Positions 1-9,096 of a DNA stretch of 64,000 bases are shown here, one piece after another (the first letter of the stretch is position 1; each line of letters begins with the position of its first letter). Location of the stretch: assembly GCF_003347595.2 (NCBI RefSeq), contig NZ_QCZK02000004.1, positions 48,960 through 112,959 on the forward strand, read 5' to 3'. The position numbers were made by a program, and so were the translations under genes. The notes beneath the pieces were generated by a model. That model was given only the letters and a program-made list of their open reading frames with translations, was not told the DNA's origin and ran no database searches. The stretch is from Botryobacter ruber (GTDB lineage Bacteria; Bacteroidota; Bacteroidia; Cytophagales; Hymenobacteraceae).

Positions 1-29
1 AAACACTACAACCCAAACCGGAAAAAAAG

Positions 30-482
30 ATGATCGGGAGGCGCGAGCTGGTTGCTTTCCCGGAGTTGGATATCGTGGACATCGAGGCCAAAATTGATAC
101 GGGCGCCTTTACCTCCGCCATTCACTGCTCCGACATTCACGAGGAGGCGCTGCCGGATGGCACGCGTGTCATCAGCCTGGATTTGCTGGACCCGTCGCAT
201 CCGCAGTACAACCACCGCAAGCTTACGTTCTCCGACTTCACATTCCGTGATATCAGGAGTTCCAATGGCGAAGTGCAGCAGCGGTATGTCATCAAAACAA
301 AAATTCAGCTGTTCGACGAAGTGATAGAAGCCGAATTCTCGCTCTCCGATCGCAGCGACATGAAATACCCGGTGCTGATCGGGCGCAGCCTGCTGCAGGG
401 CAGGTTCGTGGTGGATGTGTCGCGGAAAAATGTCGCGAGCAAGTATAAAATCAAACAGAAAAAGAAACAGAACCTTTTATGA
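30..482 (+). CDS. Retropepsin-like ATP-dependent zinc protease family protein (RimB-like)
   Basis: The 150-residue protein belongs to the small putative Zn-protease/retropepsin-like family that travels with rimK. The hallmark segment is visible near residues 19-35 ([15 protein letters not shown]), with the aspartyl-protease-like DTGA signature, and a second conserved patch lies near [16 protein letters not shown]. The C-terminus is very lysine-rich. Its stop overlaps the rimK start in an ATGA arrangement, so the two are probably translationally coupled. The reading frame stays open from the ATG at 30 back to the window edge, and family members often carry a few residues before IGRRE, so the true start could lie outside the window. 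The protease activity is known only from family annotation. Confidence 0.85.
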   Translation: MIGRRELVAFPELDIVDIEAKIDTGAFTSAIHCSDIHEEALPDGTRVISLDLLDPSHPQYNHRKLTFSDFTFRDIRSSNGEVQQRYVIKTKIQLFDEVIEAEFSLSDRSDMKYPVLIGRSLLQGRFVVDVSRKNVASKYKIKQKKKQNLL

Positions 483-1387
483 AAATAGCCATTCTCTCCC
501 GCAACCCGAAGCTTTACTCTACCCGGCGTTTGGTGGAGGCGGCAGAACAGCGGGGGCACGAGGCCATTGTGCTCGACCATCTGCGCTGTGACCTTGTTGT
601 GGAGCAGGGCAACCCGCATATCCTCTACAAAGGCGAACGCCTGAAAGGCATCGATGCCATTATTCCGCGTATTGGCGCCTCAGTTACTTTTTACGGCACG
701 GCCGTGGTGCGCCAGTTCGAGATGATGAAGGTGAAAAGCGTAGTAGATTCGCAGGCCATCGTGCGCTCCCGCGATAAACTGCGCAGCCTCCAGATCCTGG
801 CACGGGCCGGGCTGGGCATGCCGAAAACCGCTTTTACCAACTACTCCAAAGAAACCTCGGAACTGGTGAAGGAAGTGGGAGGAGCGCCGCTCGTGATAAA
901 ACTGCTGGAAGGCACGCAGGGGCTGGGCGTGGTGCTGGCCGAAACCCAGAAAGCGGCAGAATCCGTGATCGAGGCTTTTCATAACCTGGAAGCCCGCATT
1001 ATTGTGCAGGAGTTTGTGAAGGAATCCGGCGGGTCCGATATCCGCGCTTTTGTGGTGAACGGCGAGGTAGTGGGCGCCATGAAACGGCAGGGCAAGGAGG
1101 GCGAGTTCCGCTCAAACCTGCACCGGGGCGGCAAAGCCACACTCATCAAACTTACCCGCCAGGAAAAAGCGGCTGCCCTGCTGGCGGCCAAATCGCTCGG
1201 CCTGGATGTGGCCGGTGTAGACATGCTGCAGTCGAAGCGGGGACCGCTGATACTGGAGGTAAACTCTTCACCCGGCCTGGAAGGTATTGAAAAAGCCACG
1301 CAGAAAGATATTGCCGGAAAAATAATTGAGTTTACCGAAGAGCTTGTGCAGCGGAAACTGAACAAGAAAAAGAACGTGAACGAGTAA
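479..1387 (+). CDS. rimK: RimK family alpha-L-glutamate ligase (ATP-grasp)
   Basis: The 302-residue protein matches the usual length of RimK, which adds glutamate residues to the C-terminus of ribosomal protein S6. The N-terminal preATP-grasp segment ([18 protein letters not shown]) is followed by the ATP-grasp core with the [20 protein letters not shown] motif near residues 178-197. The late metal-binding motif [15 protein letters not shown] lies near residues 258-272. It overlaps the upstream retropepsin-like gene by four bases and is followed after five bases by the desuccinylase-like gene, a conserved trio in many bacteria. Whether S6 or another protein is the substrate here cannot be read from the sequence. 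Confidence 0.93.
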   Translation: MKIAILSRNPKLYSTRRLVEAAEQRGHEAIVLDHLRCDLVVEQGNPHILYKGERLKGIDAIIPRIGASVTFYGTAVVRQFEMMKVKSVVDSQAIVRSRDKLRSLQILARAGLGMPKTAFTNYSKETSELVKEVGGAPLVIKLLEGTQGLGVVLAETQKAAESVIEAFHNLEARIIVQEFVKESGGSDIRAFVVNGEVVGAMKRQGKEGEFRSNLHRGGKATLIKLTRQEKAAALLAAKSLGLDVAGVDMLQSKRGPLILEVNSSPGLEGIEKATQKDIAGKIIEFTEELVQRKLNKKKNVNE

Positions 1388-1392
1388 TCTGT

Positions 1393-2334
1393 ATGCCCGA
1401 AACCATTGTCATTAACGGTAAATCGATAGACCGGGGCGAAAAAGTGCTTACCAAGCTGGTAGTGTCCAAGCTGCCCAGCGGCACCGTGATCGAGATTCCC
1501 GTTTATGTGTTCCGGTCGGTAAACGACGGGCCGGTGGTGCTGCTCATGGCCGGCATGCATGGCGACGAAGTAAACGGCATCGAGATAGTACGCCGCATGC
1601 TCACCCGCAAAATGCTGTACCCGCTCAAAGGAACCATCATTGCCGTTCCCATTCTTAACATTTACGGTTTCCTGAACTTCTCGCGCCAGGTGCCCGATGG
1701 CAAAGACGTAAACCGCAGCTTCCCGGGGAGCCGGGACGGTTCGCTGGCCAGTCGTGTGGCCTACCGGTTTATGAAAGAAGTGATGCCGTATGTGGAGTAT
1801 GGGATTGATTTTCATACCGGCGGGGCCAGCCGTTCCAATTACCCGCAGATACGCTGTGAACTCGACAATCCGAAGAACCTGGAACTGGCCAGCGCGTTCG
1901 GCGCTCCTTTCGTGCTGGACTCTTCGCTGCGGCAGGGCTCGCTGCGCAAAGAGGCCTCCAAAGCCGGTAAAAGTATTCTGGTGTATGAAACGGGCGAGTC
2001 ACTACGGTTCGACGACTTCGGCATCAGTACCGGGATAGAAGGCACCTGCCGTTTGCTGCATCATTTAGGGATGATGGCGGGCGCCCCAGTGGTGCAGCAG
2101 GATTCCATCATTTGTAAAAAAGACATCTGGGTGCGGGCCAAAAATGCCGGTTTGTTCCGGGCGGTGGTAAAACTGGGTGATTACCTGGCAAAAGGCCAGA
2201 CCATCGGGAGCATCACCGACCCCTACGGCGAAATGGAAGTACGCATTACCTCTCCGGCTGCAGGTTACATTATCGGGCTCAACAACATGCCCGTCGTGAA
2301 CCAGGGCGACGCGCTGCTGCATATTGCTTATTGA
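1393..2334 (+). CDS. Succinylglutamate desuccinylase/aspartoacylase family protein
   Basis: The 313-residue protein is a zinc-dependent M14-like deacylase. Zinc-ligand motifs are visible as GMHGDEVNGIEI near residue 54 (HxxE) and DFHTGG near residue 140, and a C-terminal beta-rich domain resembles a biotinyl-lipoyl fold (KLGDYLAKGQTIGSITDPYG). It is the third gene of the rimK cassette, five bases behind rimK, and is followed by a bidirectional terminator. A role in trimming or modifying glutamylated products together with RimK is a reasonable inference from this conserved neighbourhood, but the natural substrate is unknown. Confidence 0.88.
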   Translation: MPETIVINGKSIDRGEKVLTKLVVSKLPSGTVIEIPVYVFRSVNDGPVVLLMAGMHGDEVNGIEIVRRMLTRKMLYPLKGTIIAVPILNIYGFLNFSRQVPDGKDVNRSFPGSRDGSLASRVAYRFMKEVMPYVEYGIDFHTGGASRSNYPQIRCELDNPKNLELASAFGAPFVLDSSLRQGSLRKEASKAGKSILVYETGESLRFDDFGISTGIEGTCRLLHHLGMMAGAPVVQQDSIICKKDIWVRAKNAGLFRAVVKLGDYLAKGQTIGSITDPYGEMEVRITSPAAGYIIGLNNMPVVNQGDALLHIAY

Positions 2335-2347
2335 AATATGCTGTCAT

Positions 2348-2398
2348 AAAAAAAGCGACAGTGTCTGTTATGGTACAAGACACTGTCGCTTTTATTTT
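2348..2398. terminator. Bidirectional rho-independent terminator
   Basis: A 12-bp perfect stem (AGCGACAGTGTC at 2354-2365 and its complement at 2379-2390) is flanked by an A-run on the left and a T-rich run on the right. It separates the rimK cassette from the convergent gene at 2506-3000 and could stop both transcripts. Confidence 0.85.
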
Positions 2399-2450
2399 TA
2401 GTTTTCCGCTACCGGAAAGATTTCTTAACTGTCATCCTGCAAAGCTCAGA

Positions 2451-2482
2451 GGAGCAGAGGCTGTGGTGCCAGGTGCAGCAGA
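2451..2482 (+). repeat. R1 dispersed repeat, copy 1
   Basis: This copy reads GGAGCAGAGGCTGTGGTGCC then AGGTGCAGCAGA and closely matches the R1 core GGCTGTGGTGGCAGGTGCAG. It lies between convergent genes and is followed by a T-rich stretch. Confidence 0.8.
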
Positions 2483-2505
2483 ATTTTTAGCGTAAAAAAA
2501 GCAGC

Positions 2506-3000
2506 TTAGAACACGAAACGCACGTGCAGGGCCGAATCCCAGTAACCGCCGCCGCCGTTCAGGTTGATGTAGGGCTTGATGTCGGCACCAATGGTAAAGG
2601 GAATGTCTTTGATAAAATACTCAAGACCCAAAATGCCATCCACGCCTACACCCCATACATGGTCGTCGTAATAATATTTATGGTGTTTGTCGTAGTAGTA
2701 GCGGCCATCGTGAAAACCAATGTGGCCGCCTAAACCGTAATACCACAGCAAACCGCTGGTGTTAAACGCCTGGGCATGCTTTTCGTAAAGCACCGTGATC
2801 ACGGTGCCCCTGTACTTAAAGCGGCTGCTGATAATTCCTTCGATGGCCGCATCGCTTTTAATAAAATGTTTGATGGTAAGACCGGAGGCAACACCTCCCC
2901 TGATACCGATACCGGTACTGTACCCGCTTTGTGCCTGGGTGGTAGAAGCAGCCAGTACGAGCGCAAAGCACATAACGGCTGCGCAGAAAAATTTTTTCAT
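2506..3000 (-). CDS. Small outer-membrane beta-barrel protein
   Basis: The 164-residue protein begins with a clear signal peptide (MKKFFCAAVMCFALVLAAST, cleavage after TQAQ). The rest alternates polar and aromatic residues in short amphipathic strands, is rich in Gly and Tyr, and ends in HVRFVF, the terminal phenylalanine typical of outer-membrane barrels. A His/Tyr-rich loop (YYYDKHHKYYYDDH, near residue 105) could bind metal, but this is speculation. It stands alone between a terminator and the methyltransferase gene. No specific family was recognised. Confidence 0.75.
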   Translation of the reverse strand: MKKFFCAAVMCFALVLAASTTQAQSGYSTGIGIRGGVASGLTIKHFIKSDAAIEGIISSRFKYRGTVITVLYEKHAQAFNTSGLLWYYGLGGHIGFHDGRYYYDKHHKYYYDDHVWGVGVDGILGLEYFIKDIPFTIGADIKPYINLNGGGGYWDSALHVRFVF

Positions 3001-3166
3001 GGTAAATAAATTGATTTAAGTTTGTTTTGCAGACAAGTAACCTGCTCTTGCGGGTGCAAAATTACGAAATAAACGAAGAGAAAAAGTAATATTGTGTAAC
3101 CGGCTTAATATTTTGAATCGTCGGTGTACGTCTCCAGGTAAGCGGTTTTGCGGGTGCGCCTGCCTA

Positions 3167-3889
3167 TCAGTTTAAAAAAGTGATAAACTCTTGCTTGTCA
3201 AGCTCCAGCGCTTTGGCAAAAGGGTCGGTTTTGTCGCTTTGTTTATAATCCCGGATGTACTCCTGGCGCACCACTGCTGCCTCTGCCAGTTCTTCTGCTG
3301 CTACTATCTCAACCAGGCCGGTTTTCTCCCAGTGTTTGCGCCACCACGCAATGGTGTGGATGTAGTACCAGTAATTCTGAAAGTCATGCTGCAGGAAATC
3401 CGGCACCTGGTTCAGCGACTCTATTTCTTTTGTAAAACACACATCCACAATGGCAATGCAGCCACCCGGTTTCAGGAAGCGGGCAATGTAGGGCAGGTAC
3501 TTGTCGTCGGTGCCGAAATAGGTGAAGGAGTCGACGGCAATGATCACATCGAAATATTCGTCGGCGAAAGGAAGGGCGCGGGCGTCTGCCTCAATCGGAA
3601 TCACCTTGTTTTCGCAGCCTTCGCTCCGGATGCGCTGGTAGTTGGAGCTGGCCGAGATAGCAGGGTCAACGGCCCAGACGGTAACGCCAAATTCGTTGGC
3701 CAGGAAGATCGAACTGATGGCTTTGCCGCAGCCCAGGTCGAGCACGCGCATGCCCGGTTTCAGACGCAGGGATTTGGTGAGGCTTTCGAGGTTGAACAGC
3801 ACATTTTCGCCCATGGAGTACTTGCGCACCCACTCCGGGTCGTACTGGGCTGCTTTCGGGAAAACTTGTTTAATGCGGCGCTCCTGCAT
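3167..3889 (-). CDS. Class I SAM-dependent methyltransferase
   Basis: The 240-residue protein shows motif I MRVLDLGCGKAISSIFLA near residues 48-65, an acidic end of strand 2 (VWAVDPAI), and a motif IV-like FDVIIAVDSFTYFG near residue 113. A post-motif segment is KPGGCIAIVDVCF. The substrate is unknown. It is 21 bases downstream of the NAD(P)-binding gene on the same strand and probably shares a transcript with it. Confidence 0.85.
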   Translation of the reverse strand: MQERRIKQVFPKAAQYDPEWVRKYSMGENVLFNLESLTKSLRLKPGMRVLDLGCGKAISSIFLANEFGVTVWAVDPAISASSNYQRIRSEGCENKVIPIEADARALPFADEYFDVIIAVDSFTYFGTDDKYLPYIARFLKPGGCIAIVDVCFTKEIESLNQVPDFLQHDFQNYWYYIHTIAWWRKHWEKTGLVEIVAAEELAEAAVVRQEYIRDYKQSDKTDPFAKALELDKQEFITFLN

Positions 3890-3910
3890 AGCTGGCGGTG
3901 GGGGCTGTAG

Positions 3911-4582
3911 TTATTTTTTGTTGCCGAGTTCCTCCAGGTCGTCGGACAGGTGCAGGTGGATACCTTTTTTGTCCTGGGCGGCCAGGTTTACCATCGCCTG
4001 GGCAACGGTTGCTGCCTGGATGGGTTTGTATTTTTCGAGCGGGCCAATCATCAGGGAGCTGATGGGTTTCATGATTTTGCTGGCAATTTCTTCGCCGGTA
4101 CGCTGCTCTTCGCGCTCCCCCAGCAGGAGCGAGGGCCGGATGATGTGCACCGTTTCAAACCCGAATTTCTTTATATCCTCTTCCATCTTTCCTTTTGTCC
4201 GGTTGTAAAAGAAAAGCGACCCCGGGTCGGCCCCCATCGACGAGATTACCAGGAACTGCGAAGCGCCTTTGTTCGCCGTAATTTCAGCCAGTTGTGTCAC
4301 GTAAGTGTAATCTACCCGGGTAAAGGCTTCTTTGGAACCTGCTTTTTTGATGGTGGTGCCCAGGCAACAGAAGACATCATCGGCAACCATTTCCATCCGG
4401 TATTTCTTCAGGTTATCAAAGTCGATTACCTGCTGGTCGAGTTTCGGGTGAATCATGGGCAGTTCGCGGCGCCCGATGGAGATCACCTGGTCGTAGCGGT
4501 CGCTGTTGAGGAGCAGGCGCAGGCAGTGACCTCCAACTAGTCCGCTGGCGCCGGCAATAAGAGCGGTTCTGGTTCTTTGCAT
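3911..4582 (-). CDS. NAD(P)H-binding short-chain/atypical SDR protein (HTATIP2-like)
   Basis: The 223-residue protein has an N-terminal Rossmann nucleotide-binding motif (ALIAGASGLVGGHCL near residues 8-22) and the conserved DDVFCCLGTTIKKAGS segment typical of the atypical SDR group that includes oxidoreductase HTATIP2. A later YNRTKGKME segment fits the catalytic Tyr-xxx-Lys region. The reaction is not known. It precedes the methyltransferase gene in a probable two-gene operon. Confidence 0.82.
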   Translation of the reverse strand: MQRTRTALIAGASGLVGGHCLRLLLNSDRYDQVISIGRRELPMIHPKLDQQVIDFDNLKKYRMEMVADDVFCCLGTTIKKAGSKEAFTRVDYTYVTQLAEITANKGASQFLVISSMGADPGSLFFYNRTKGKMEEDIKKFGFETVHIIRPSLLLGEREEQRTGEEIASKIMKPISSLMIGPLEKYKPIQAATVAQAMVNLAAQDKKGIHLHLSDDLEELGNKK

Positions 4583-4703
4583 AAATGCTGATTTACGCAG
4601 TGAGTACGGGAATCGGAAGAATAAAGGTCTGAAAAGAAAGTATTTTAACTAAAAAATGTAGTGGCACTACGCTGTTTCTGAGCGGGCGCAGCATAAGCTG
4701 TTG

Positions 4704-5552
4704 CTACTCATCAGAAGGATCCAGCAAGCTGATGTGGGTTGGCGCGATATGAATTTTGCCGGCCTTAAACAGGGTGCCGATGGCGCGTTTAAAAACCTTT
4801 TTGCTCATGCCCAGTTTGCTGTAAATTTCCTCGGGACTGCTGCAATCGGAGAGCGGCAGGAAGCCGTCTTCCTGGCGGAGCAGGTCGAGTACTTTCCCCG
4901 AAGCATCGCCTACTTCGTTGAACCCGCCGCCGCTCCTGCGCAGCGTTATATCAATTTTGTTATCAGGCCGGATGGCTTTGACATAGCCTGTGAGCTTGTC
5001 GCCTAGCTTCAGGGGTTGAAACACCTCGTTTTTATAGAGCATGCCCATGTAGCGCCCATCGATAATGACTTTGATGCCGATATCGGAGAAGCCTGTTACC
5101 AGCAGCTTTACTTCCTGGTTCTCTTGCAGGTCGATGTGGTCGTGCTCCAGGTATTTGCCTAGTTTGGTAGTGGCGACAATGCGGTCGGTGGTTTCGTCTA
5201 CGTACAGGTACACGCAGTATTTGCGGCCGGGCACCATCTTTTCTTTCTGGTTGTGGAGGGGCACCAGCAGGTCTTTCTCCAGCCCCCAGTCCAGGAAAGC
5301 GCCGAAGGGCGTGCTGTCTTTTACGGTAAGGCAGGCGAACTCGCCTACTACGGCTTTGGGGGTTAAGTTGGTGGCAATTACACGGTCTTCGGAATCGCGG
5401 TACACAAACACCCGCACAAAGTCGCCCACCTTCGCACCTTCGGGCACGTACTTGGCGGGCAGCAGGATATCGCCGTCTTCCGACGTCAGATACACGCCAA
5501 AGTCTACTTCCCGTGCTATCTCCAGTTCGTTAAAATCGCCTAATGCTACCAT
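4704..5552 (-). CDS. CvfB-like S1 RNA-binding domain protein
   Basis: The chosen start at 5552 gives a 282-residue protein beginning MVALGDFNELEIAREVDFG, which matches the normal N-terminus of the CvfB/YitL family; the frame is open 81 codons further upstream, but that part does not look coding. Several OB/S1-type modules follow (LLPAKYVPEGAKVGDFVRVF near residues 30-50; GAFLDWGLEKDLLVPL near residue 88), and the C-terminal winged-helix segment includes PEEIYSKLGMSKKVFKRAIG. In Firmicutes the family affects virulence gene expression and binds RNA; its role here is unknown. Confidence 0.87.
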   Translation of the reverse strand: MVALGDFNELEIAREVDFGVYLTSEDGDILLPAKYVPEGAKVGDFVRVFVYRDSEDRVIATNLTPKAVVGEFACLTVKDSTPFGAFLDWGLEKDLLVPLHNQKEKMVPGRKYCVYLYVDETTDRIVATTKLGKYLEHDHIDLQENQEVKLLVTGFSDIGIKVIIDGRYMGMLYKNEVFQPLKLGDKLTGYVKAIRPDNKIDITLRRSGGGFNEVGDASGKVLDLLRQEDGFLPLSDCSSPEEIYSKLGMSKKVFKRAIGTLFKAGKIHIAPTHISLLDPSDE

Positions 5553-5808
5553 AGTTCCTGCTGTGTTTAGTTCCTTATTTGCAAAGCTATGAAATTTGAG
5601 GACTGTTTGATACATTTTTACGGCTGAACGGGCAGCAGGGCTACAACTGCTGGTGTGGATGCACCGGTTGTGGTTAAATGTGTAGGAGAGGAAATGGAGG
5701 CAGGTGCTGACATGTTTTGTCTGAACCGTTGATGATAATGATGCATGTGATGCTTTCGTAAAATGTATGTAGAGATACCTCATCACAAAAATCATTTCAT
5801 CACTACCA

Positions 5809-8571
5809 TCAACGGTCCGCTTTTCTTCTTTTCCGGATGCTGTGCCTGTGGCGCAGGAATTTTTCCAGCGTCACGATCAGGAACAGCATAATACCCGCAC
5901 CAAACACACGCAGCAGCTGCATGGCGTCGAGGGGTGCGGAGTAGAACAGGGTGTTCATGACGGGCAGGTAGATGAAGAGGGCCTGTATGAAGAACATGGC
6001 GGCAATGCCATAGTACACCCACAGGTTGGTGAAGTAGCCGACTTCGCGCATGGGTCTTACCAGCGAGCGGCAGTTGAGCAGGTAAGCAGCTTCCAGCACC
6101 ACAAACACTGTGGAGGCCACGGTCTGGGCTTCGGCGATGGTAGCGCCGTGGGTTGTTTCGTAGAGGTACAAACCAAAGGACGCAATCAGCAGCAGCGCCC
6201 CCACTAGTAAGGTACGCATCACCAGGTCGTGTGTGAGAATGGGTTGCCCGGAAGGGCGGGGCGGACGCTCCATTATGCCGGGTTCTTTGGGCTCGAACGC
6301 CAGGGTGAGCCCGAGCAGTACGGCCGTGGTCATGTTTATCCAGAGGATCTGCACCGGCTGTACCGGCAGCTGTGACCCCAGCACGACAGCCGCCAGGATG
6401 ACAAGGCCCTCGCCCAGGTTGGTTGGCAGCGTCCAGACGATGAACTTGGTCAGGTTGTCGAACACGCCGCGGCCTTCTTCTACGGCGCCTTCTATCGAGG
6501 AGAAATTATCGTCGGTGAGCACCATGTCGGCGGCATCTTTGGCAACATCGGTGCCGGTTATGCCCATGGCAATGCCGATGTTGGCCTGCTTGAGGGCAGG
6601 GCCGTCGTTTACGCCGTCGCCGGTCATAGCTACCACTTTGTCGCGGGCCTGCAGGGCTTTTACGAGCCGCAGTTTCTGGTCCGGCGACACCCGGGCAAAA
6701 ACAGAGGTGTTCTCCGCAATTTCCTCCAGCTCCTTGTCTTCTATCTGCTGCAGTTCCCTGCCGGTGATGGCAAGCAGTTTGCCCTTCTCCTCGCGGCCTT
6801 TCAGGCCTATCTGGCTGGCGATGGCGGCAGCGGTGACGGCGTGGTCGCCGGTAATCATTTTTACATCGATGCCGGCCAACTGGCACAGCTTTACGGCCTC
6901 CACTGCTTCCTGGCGCGGCGGATCGATCATGCCCTGCACACCCAGGAAAACAAGCCCGGTGCCGGTGTCGGAGTGTGCGATGCTGCGCCTGTCTGCAGGA
7001 GCTTCGGCCATGGCAAAGGCCAGTACGCGCAGCCCTTCCCCGGCCATGGCCTCTACCTGCCGGTGAATGGGCTCTTTTTCCAGGTCCAGGAGGTTTCCGT
7101 CGGATTGCATAATTTTGGTGCAGCGCTCCAGCACCGCTTCCAGGGAGCCCTTCAGGTAAACGGATGGTTTGTCGCCACAGTGCAGGGTGGCCATGTACTG
7201 GTACTCCGACTCAAACGGGATGGTGTCTTTCCGTGGCTGTTCCTGCTCCAGTTGTGTTTCCTCGAACCCTGCTTTGCGTGCCGTTACGATCAGGGCGCCT
7301 TCGGTTGGGTCGCCTTCCACGGTCCAGAGGCCGTCCTTTTCTTTGATCGCGCTGTCGTTGCAGAGCATGCCGGCCTTCAGGCAGAACTCCAGTGCCTTGT
7401 TGCCCGCCAGGTACACGGCTTTCCCGCTTTCGAGAATTTCGCCTTCGGGGCGGTAGCCAATGCCGCTTACCTCGAAGGCTGTGCCGCCGGCTACAATTTT
7501 CTGTACCGTCATCTGGTTTTCGGTGAGCGTGCCTGTTTTGTCGGAGCAGATAACGTTGGTGCTGCCCAAGGTCTCTACGGCCACCAGCTTCCGGATGATG
7601 GCGCGGCGTTTGGCCATTTTGGAAACTCCCAGCGCGAGCATGATGGTAACGGCAACCGGGAGCCCTTCAGGTATGGCCCCAACGGCCAGCGCCACTGCCA
7701 TCATAAACGTGTCGGCCAATGCCACGCCACGCAGCAGGCCAATGATAAACACAACTACCGAAAGACCTAAAATAACCCATAGCAGCAGGTGGCTGAACTC
7801 TTTTATTTTTTTGGTAAGCGGCGTCTCCAGGTTCTGTGCACTTGAGATGGACTGCTGTATTTTGCCGACTTCGGTATGGTCGCCGGTTGCTACTACCACC
7901 CCCTTGCCCTGCCCGTAGGTGACAACCGTGGAGGAAAAGCCCATGCACAGCCGGTCGCCCAGCACGACATCGGCAGGCACGGGGCGGGTGTTTTTATCCA
8001 CTGCCACCGACTCGCCTGTCAGGGCCGACTCGTCTACTTTCAGGTCGCGCTCCTGCACCAGGCGCACATCCGCCGGAAATTTGTCGCCGGACTGCACCAG
8101 CACGATATCACCCGGCACCAGCTCCTGCGCATTAATGTCCTGCTTCCGGCCGCCCCTGATAACGTGTGCCCGGGCGGTCATGCTTTTGGCCAGCGCATCA
8201 ATAGCTTCCAGTGCTTTCGACTCCTGGATGTAGCCGATAACGGCATTGATGAACACCACCCCGAAAATGACTGCCGCATCGATGTACTCGCCCAGCACAA
8301 TGGTAACAACGGTAGCAGCAAGCAGGATGTAGATGAGGGGCTGGTGAAACTGCAGCATGAACCGCACAAAAGCGCTTTGCCTTTTTTTAGGCGTCATGAT
8401 GTTGCGCCCGTACTGCTCCGTCCGCTTCTCTACTTCCTCTGTGTTCAGGCCCATTTCCGGCGACACCTGCAGGAGGTCCATGGCTTCGGCAGCCTCGATG
8501 GTATGCCAGTTGTGTGGTCTGTTCATTTGCAGGGGCTGGCTGGTTACTTGTTTCTCTTTTGCTAAGTTCAT
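5809..8571 (-). CDS. Cation-translocating P-type ATPase (P2A, Ca2+ pump-like)
   Basis: The 920-residue protein has the full set of P-type ATPase motifs in order: actuator TGES near residue 184, the PEGLP metal-site motif of transmembrane segment 4 near residue 301, the phosphorylated Asp in DKTGTLT (Asp344), and the hinge GDGVND near residue 649. About ten hydrophobic segments are arranged as in the SERCA/PMR1 group, with an N-terminal cation-ATPase domain. The PEGLP form points to calcium or manganese rather than heavy-metal transport. It acts in the inner membrane. It stands alone, next to stress genes on its upstream side. Confidence 0.93.
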   Translation of the reverse strand: MNLAKEKQVTSQPLQMNRPHNWHTIEAAEAMDLLQVSPEMGLNTEEVEKRTEQYGRNIMTPKKRQSAFVRFMLQFHQPLIYILLAATVVTIVLGEYIDAAVIFGVVFINAVIGYIQESKALEAIDALAKSMTARAHVIRGGRKQDINAQELVPGDIVLVQSGDKFPADVRLVQERDLKVDESALTGESVAVDKNTRPVPADVVLGDRLCMGFSSTVVTYGQGKGVVVATGDHTEVGKIQQSISSAQNLETPLTKKIKEFSHLLLWVILGLSVVVFIIGLLRGVALADTFMMAVALAVGAIPEGLPVAVTIMLALGVSKMAKRRAIIRKLVAVETLGSTNVICSDKTGTLTENQMTVQKIVAGGTAFEVSGIGYRPEGEILESGKAVYLAGNKALEFCLKAGMLCNDSAIKEKDGLWTVEGDPTEGALIVTARKAGFEETQLEQEQPRKDTIPFESEYQYMATLHCGDKPSVYLKGSLEAVLERCTKIMQSDGNLLDLEKEPIHRQVEAMAGEGLRVLAFAMAEAPADRRSIAHSDTGTGLVFLGVQGMIDPPRQEAVEAVKLCQLAGIDVKMITGDHAVTAAAIASQIGLKGREEKGKLLAITGRELQQIEDKELEEIAENTSVFARVSPDQKLRLVKALQARDKVVAMTGDGVNDGPALKQANIGIAMGITGTDVAKDAADMVLTDDNFSSIEGAVEEGRGVFDNLTKFIVWTLPTNLGEGLVILAAVVLGSQLPVQPVQILWINMTTAVLLGLTLAFEPKEPGIMERPPRPSGQPILTHDLVMRTLLVGALLLIASFGLYLYETTHGATIAEAQTVASTVFVVLEAAYLLNCRSLVRPMREVGYFTNLWVYYGIAAMFFIQALFIYLPVMNTLFYSAPLDAMQLLRVFGAGIMLFLIVTLEKFLRHRHSIRKRRKADR

Positions 8572-9096
8572 CCGGGTAATGTTTTCTGTTTCAGAATTTG
8601 ATGGCCGGTGTGCAGGCTTTGGTTAAAAGTGTTGCAGCGGGCCAGGATGGTATAATTTGGGACTGCTGCTACTTTTACCACTCCTTCTGCTCACTGCATG
8701 GAACCGGTTGTATGCAAGGGTAACAGTTTGCTCATCTGCTTCCCGGCTTAAGACCTGTCGCGAAAGGGTGTCTGTTTTTTTGACGTAAGCGCCGGCGTTA
8801 ATGTTGCCGGCTTACTAGGGTACCTGTTTTTGATCCCGGAAGTTGCTGATATCTATCATGTTTTGGACGAACACAGGGCATAGCTGCTGCAAAGGTTGTG
8901 GTATAACTTGCACGGGTGCAACAGGCACTAGTTCATTCCTTTTTGCCAGTCAGCGGTGCGTGCATGTATGCGTGCAGTGCAGCAGCGGGAGTGGTGGCTG
9001 GTGCAGCAGTATTTTTTGTTGCTCTGGTGCTAAACCAGACTTGTTATTTTTTAATGATTGAAATAAAACCGAAGTGTCACATCAAAGTCAGCGATC
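8572..9096. other. Gene-free divergent region with two R1 repeats
   Basis: This 525-bp gap lies between the divergently transcribed ATPase and universal stress protein genes and must hold both promoters. It contains a degenerate R1 copy at about 8665-8692 and a good one at 8979-9016. The short reading frames here are rich in Cys, Ser and Gly and look non-coding. Confidence 0.6.
8979..9016 (+). repeat. R1 dispersed repeat
   Basis: The copy reads GCAGCAGCGGGAGTGGTGGC then TGGTGCAGCAG and ends in a T-run. It differs from the R1 core by a few substitutions and lies about 80 bases upstream of the universal stress protein gene. Confidence 0.75.

Noticed and set aside
6841..7770. Plus-strand frame of 309 codons opposite the P-type ATPase
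   Set aside because: It is a shadow of the ATPase, whose motifs are complete on the minus strand.
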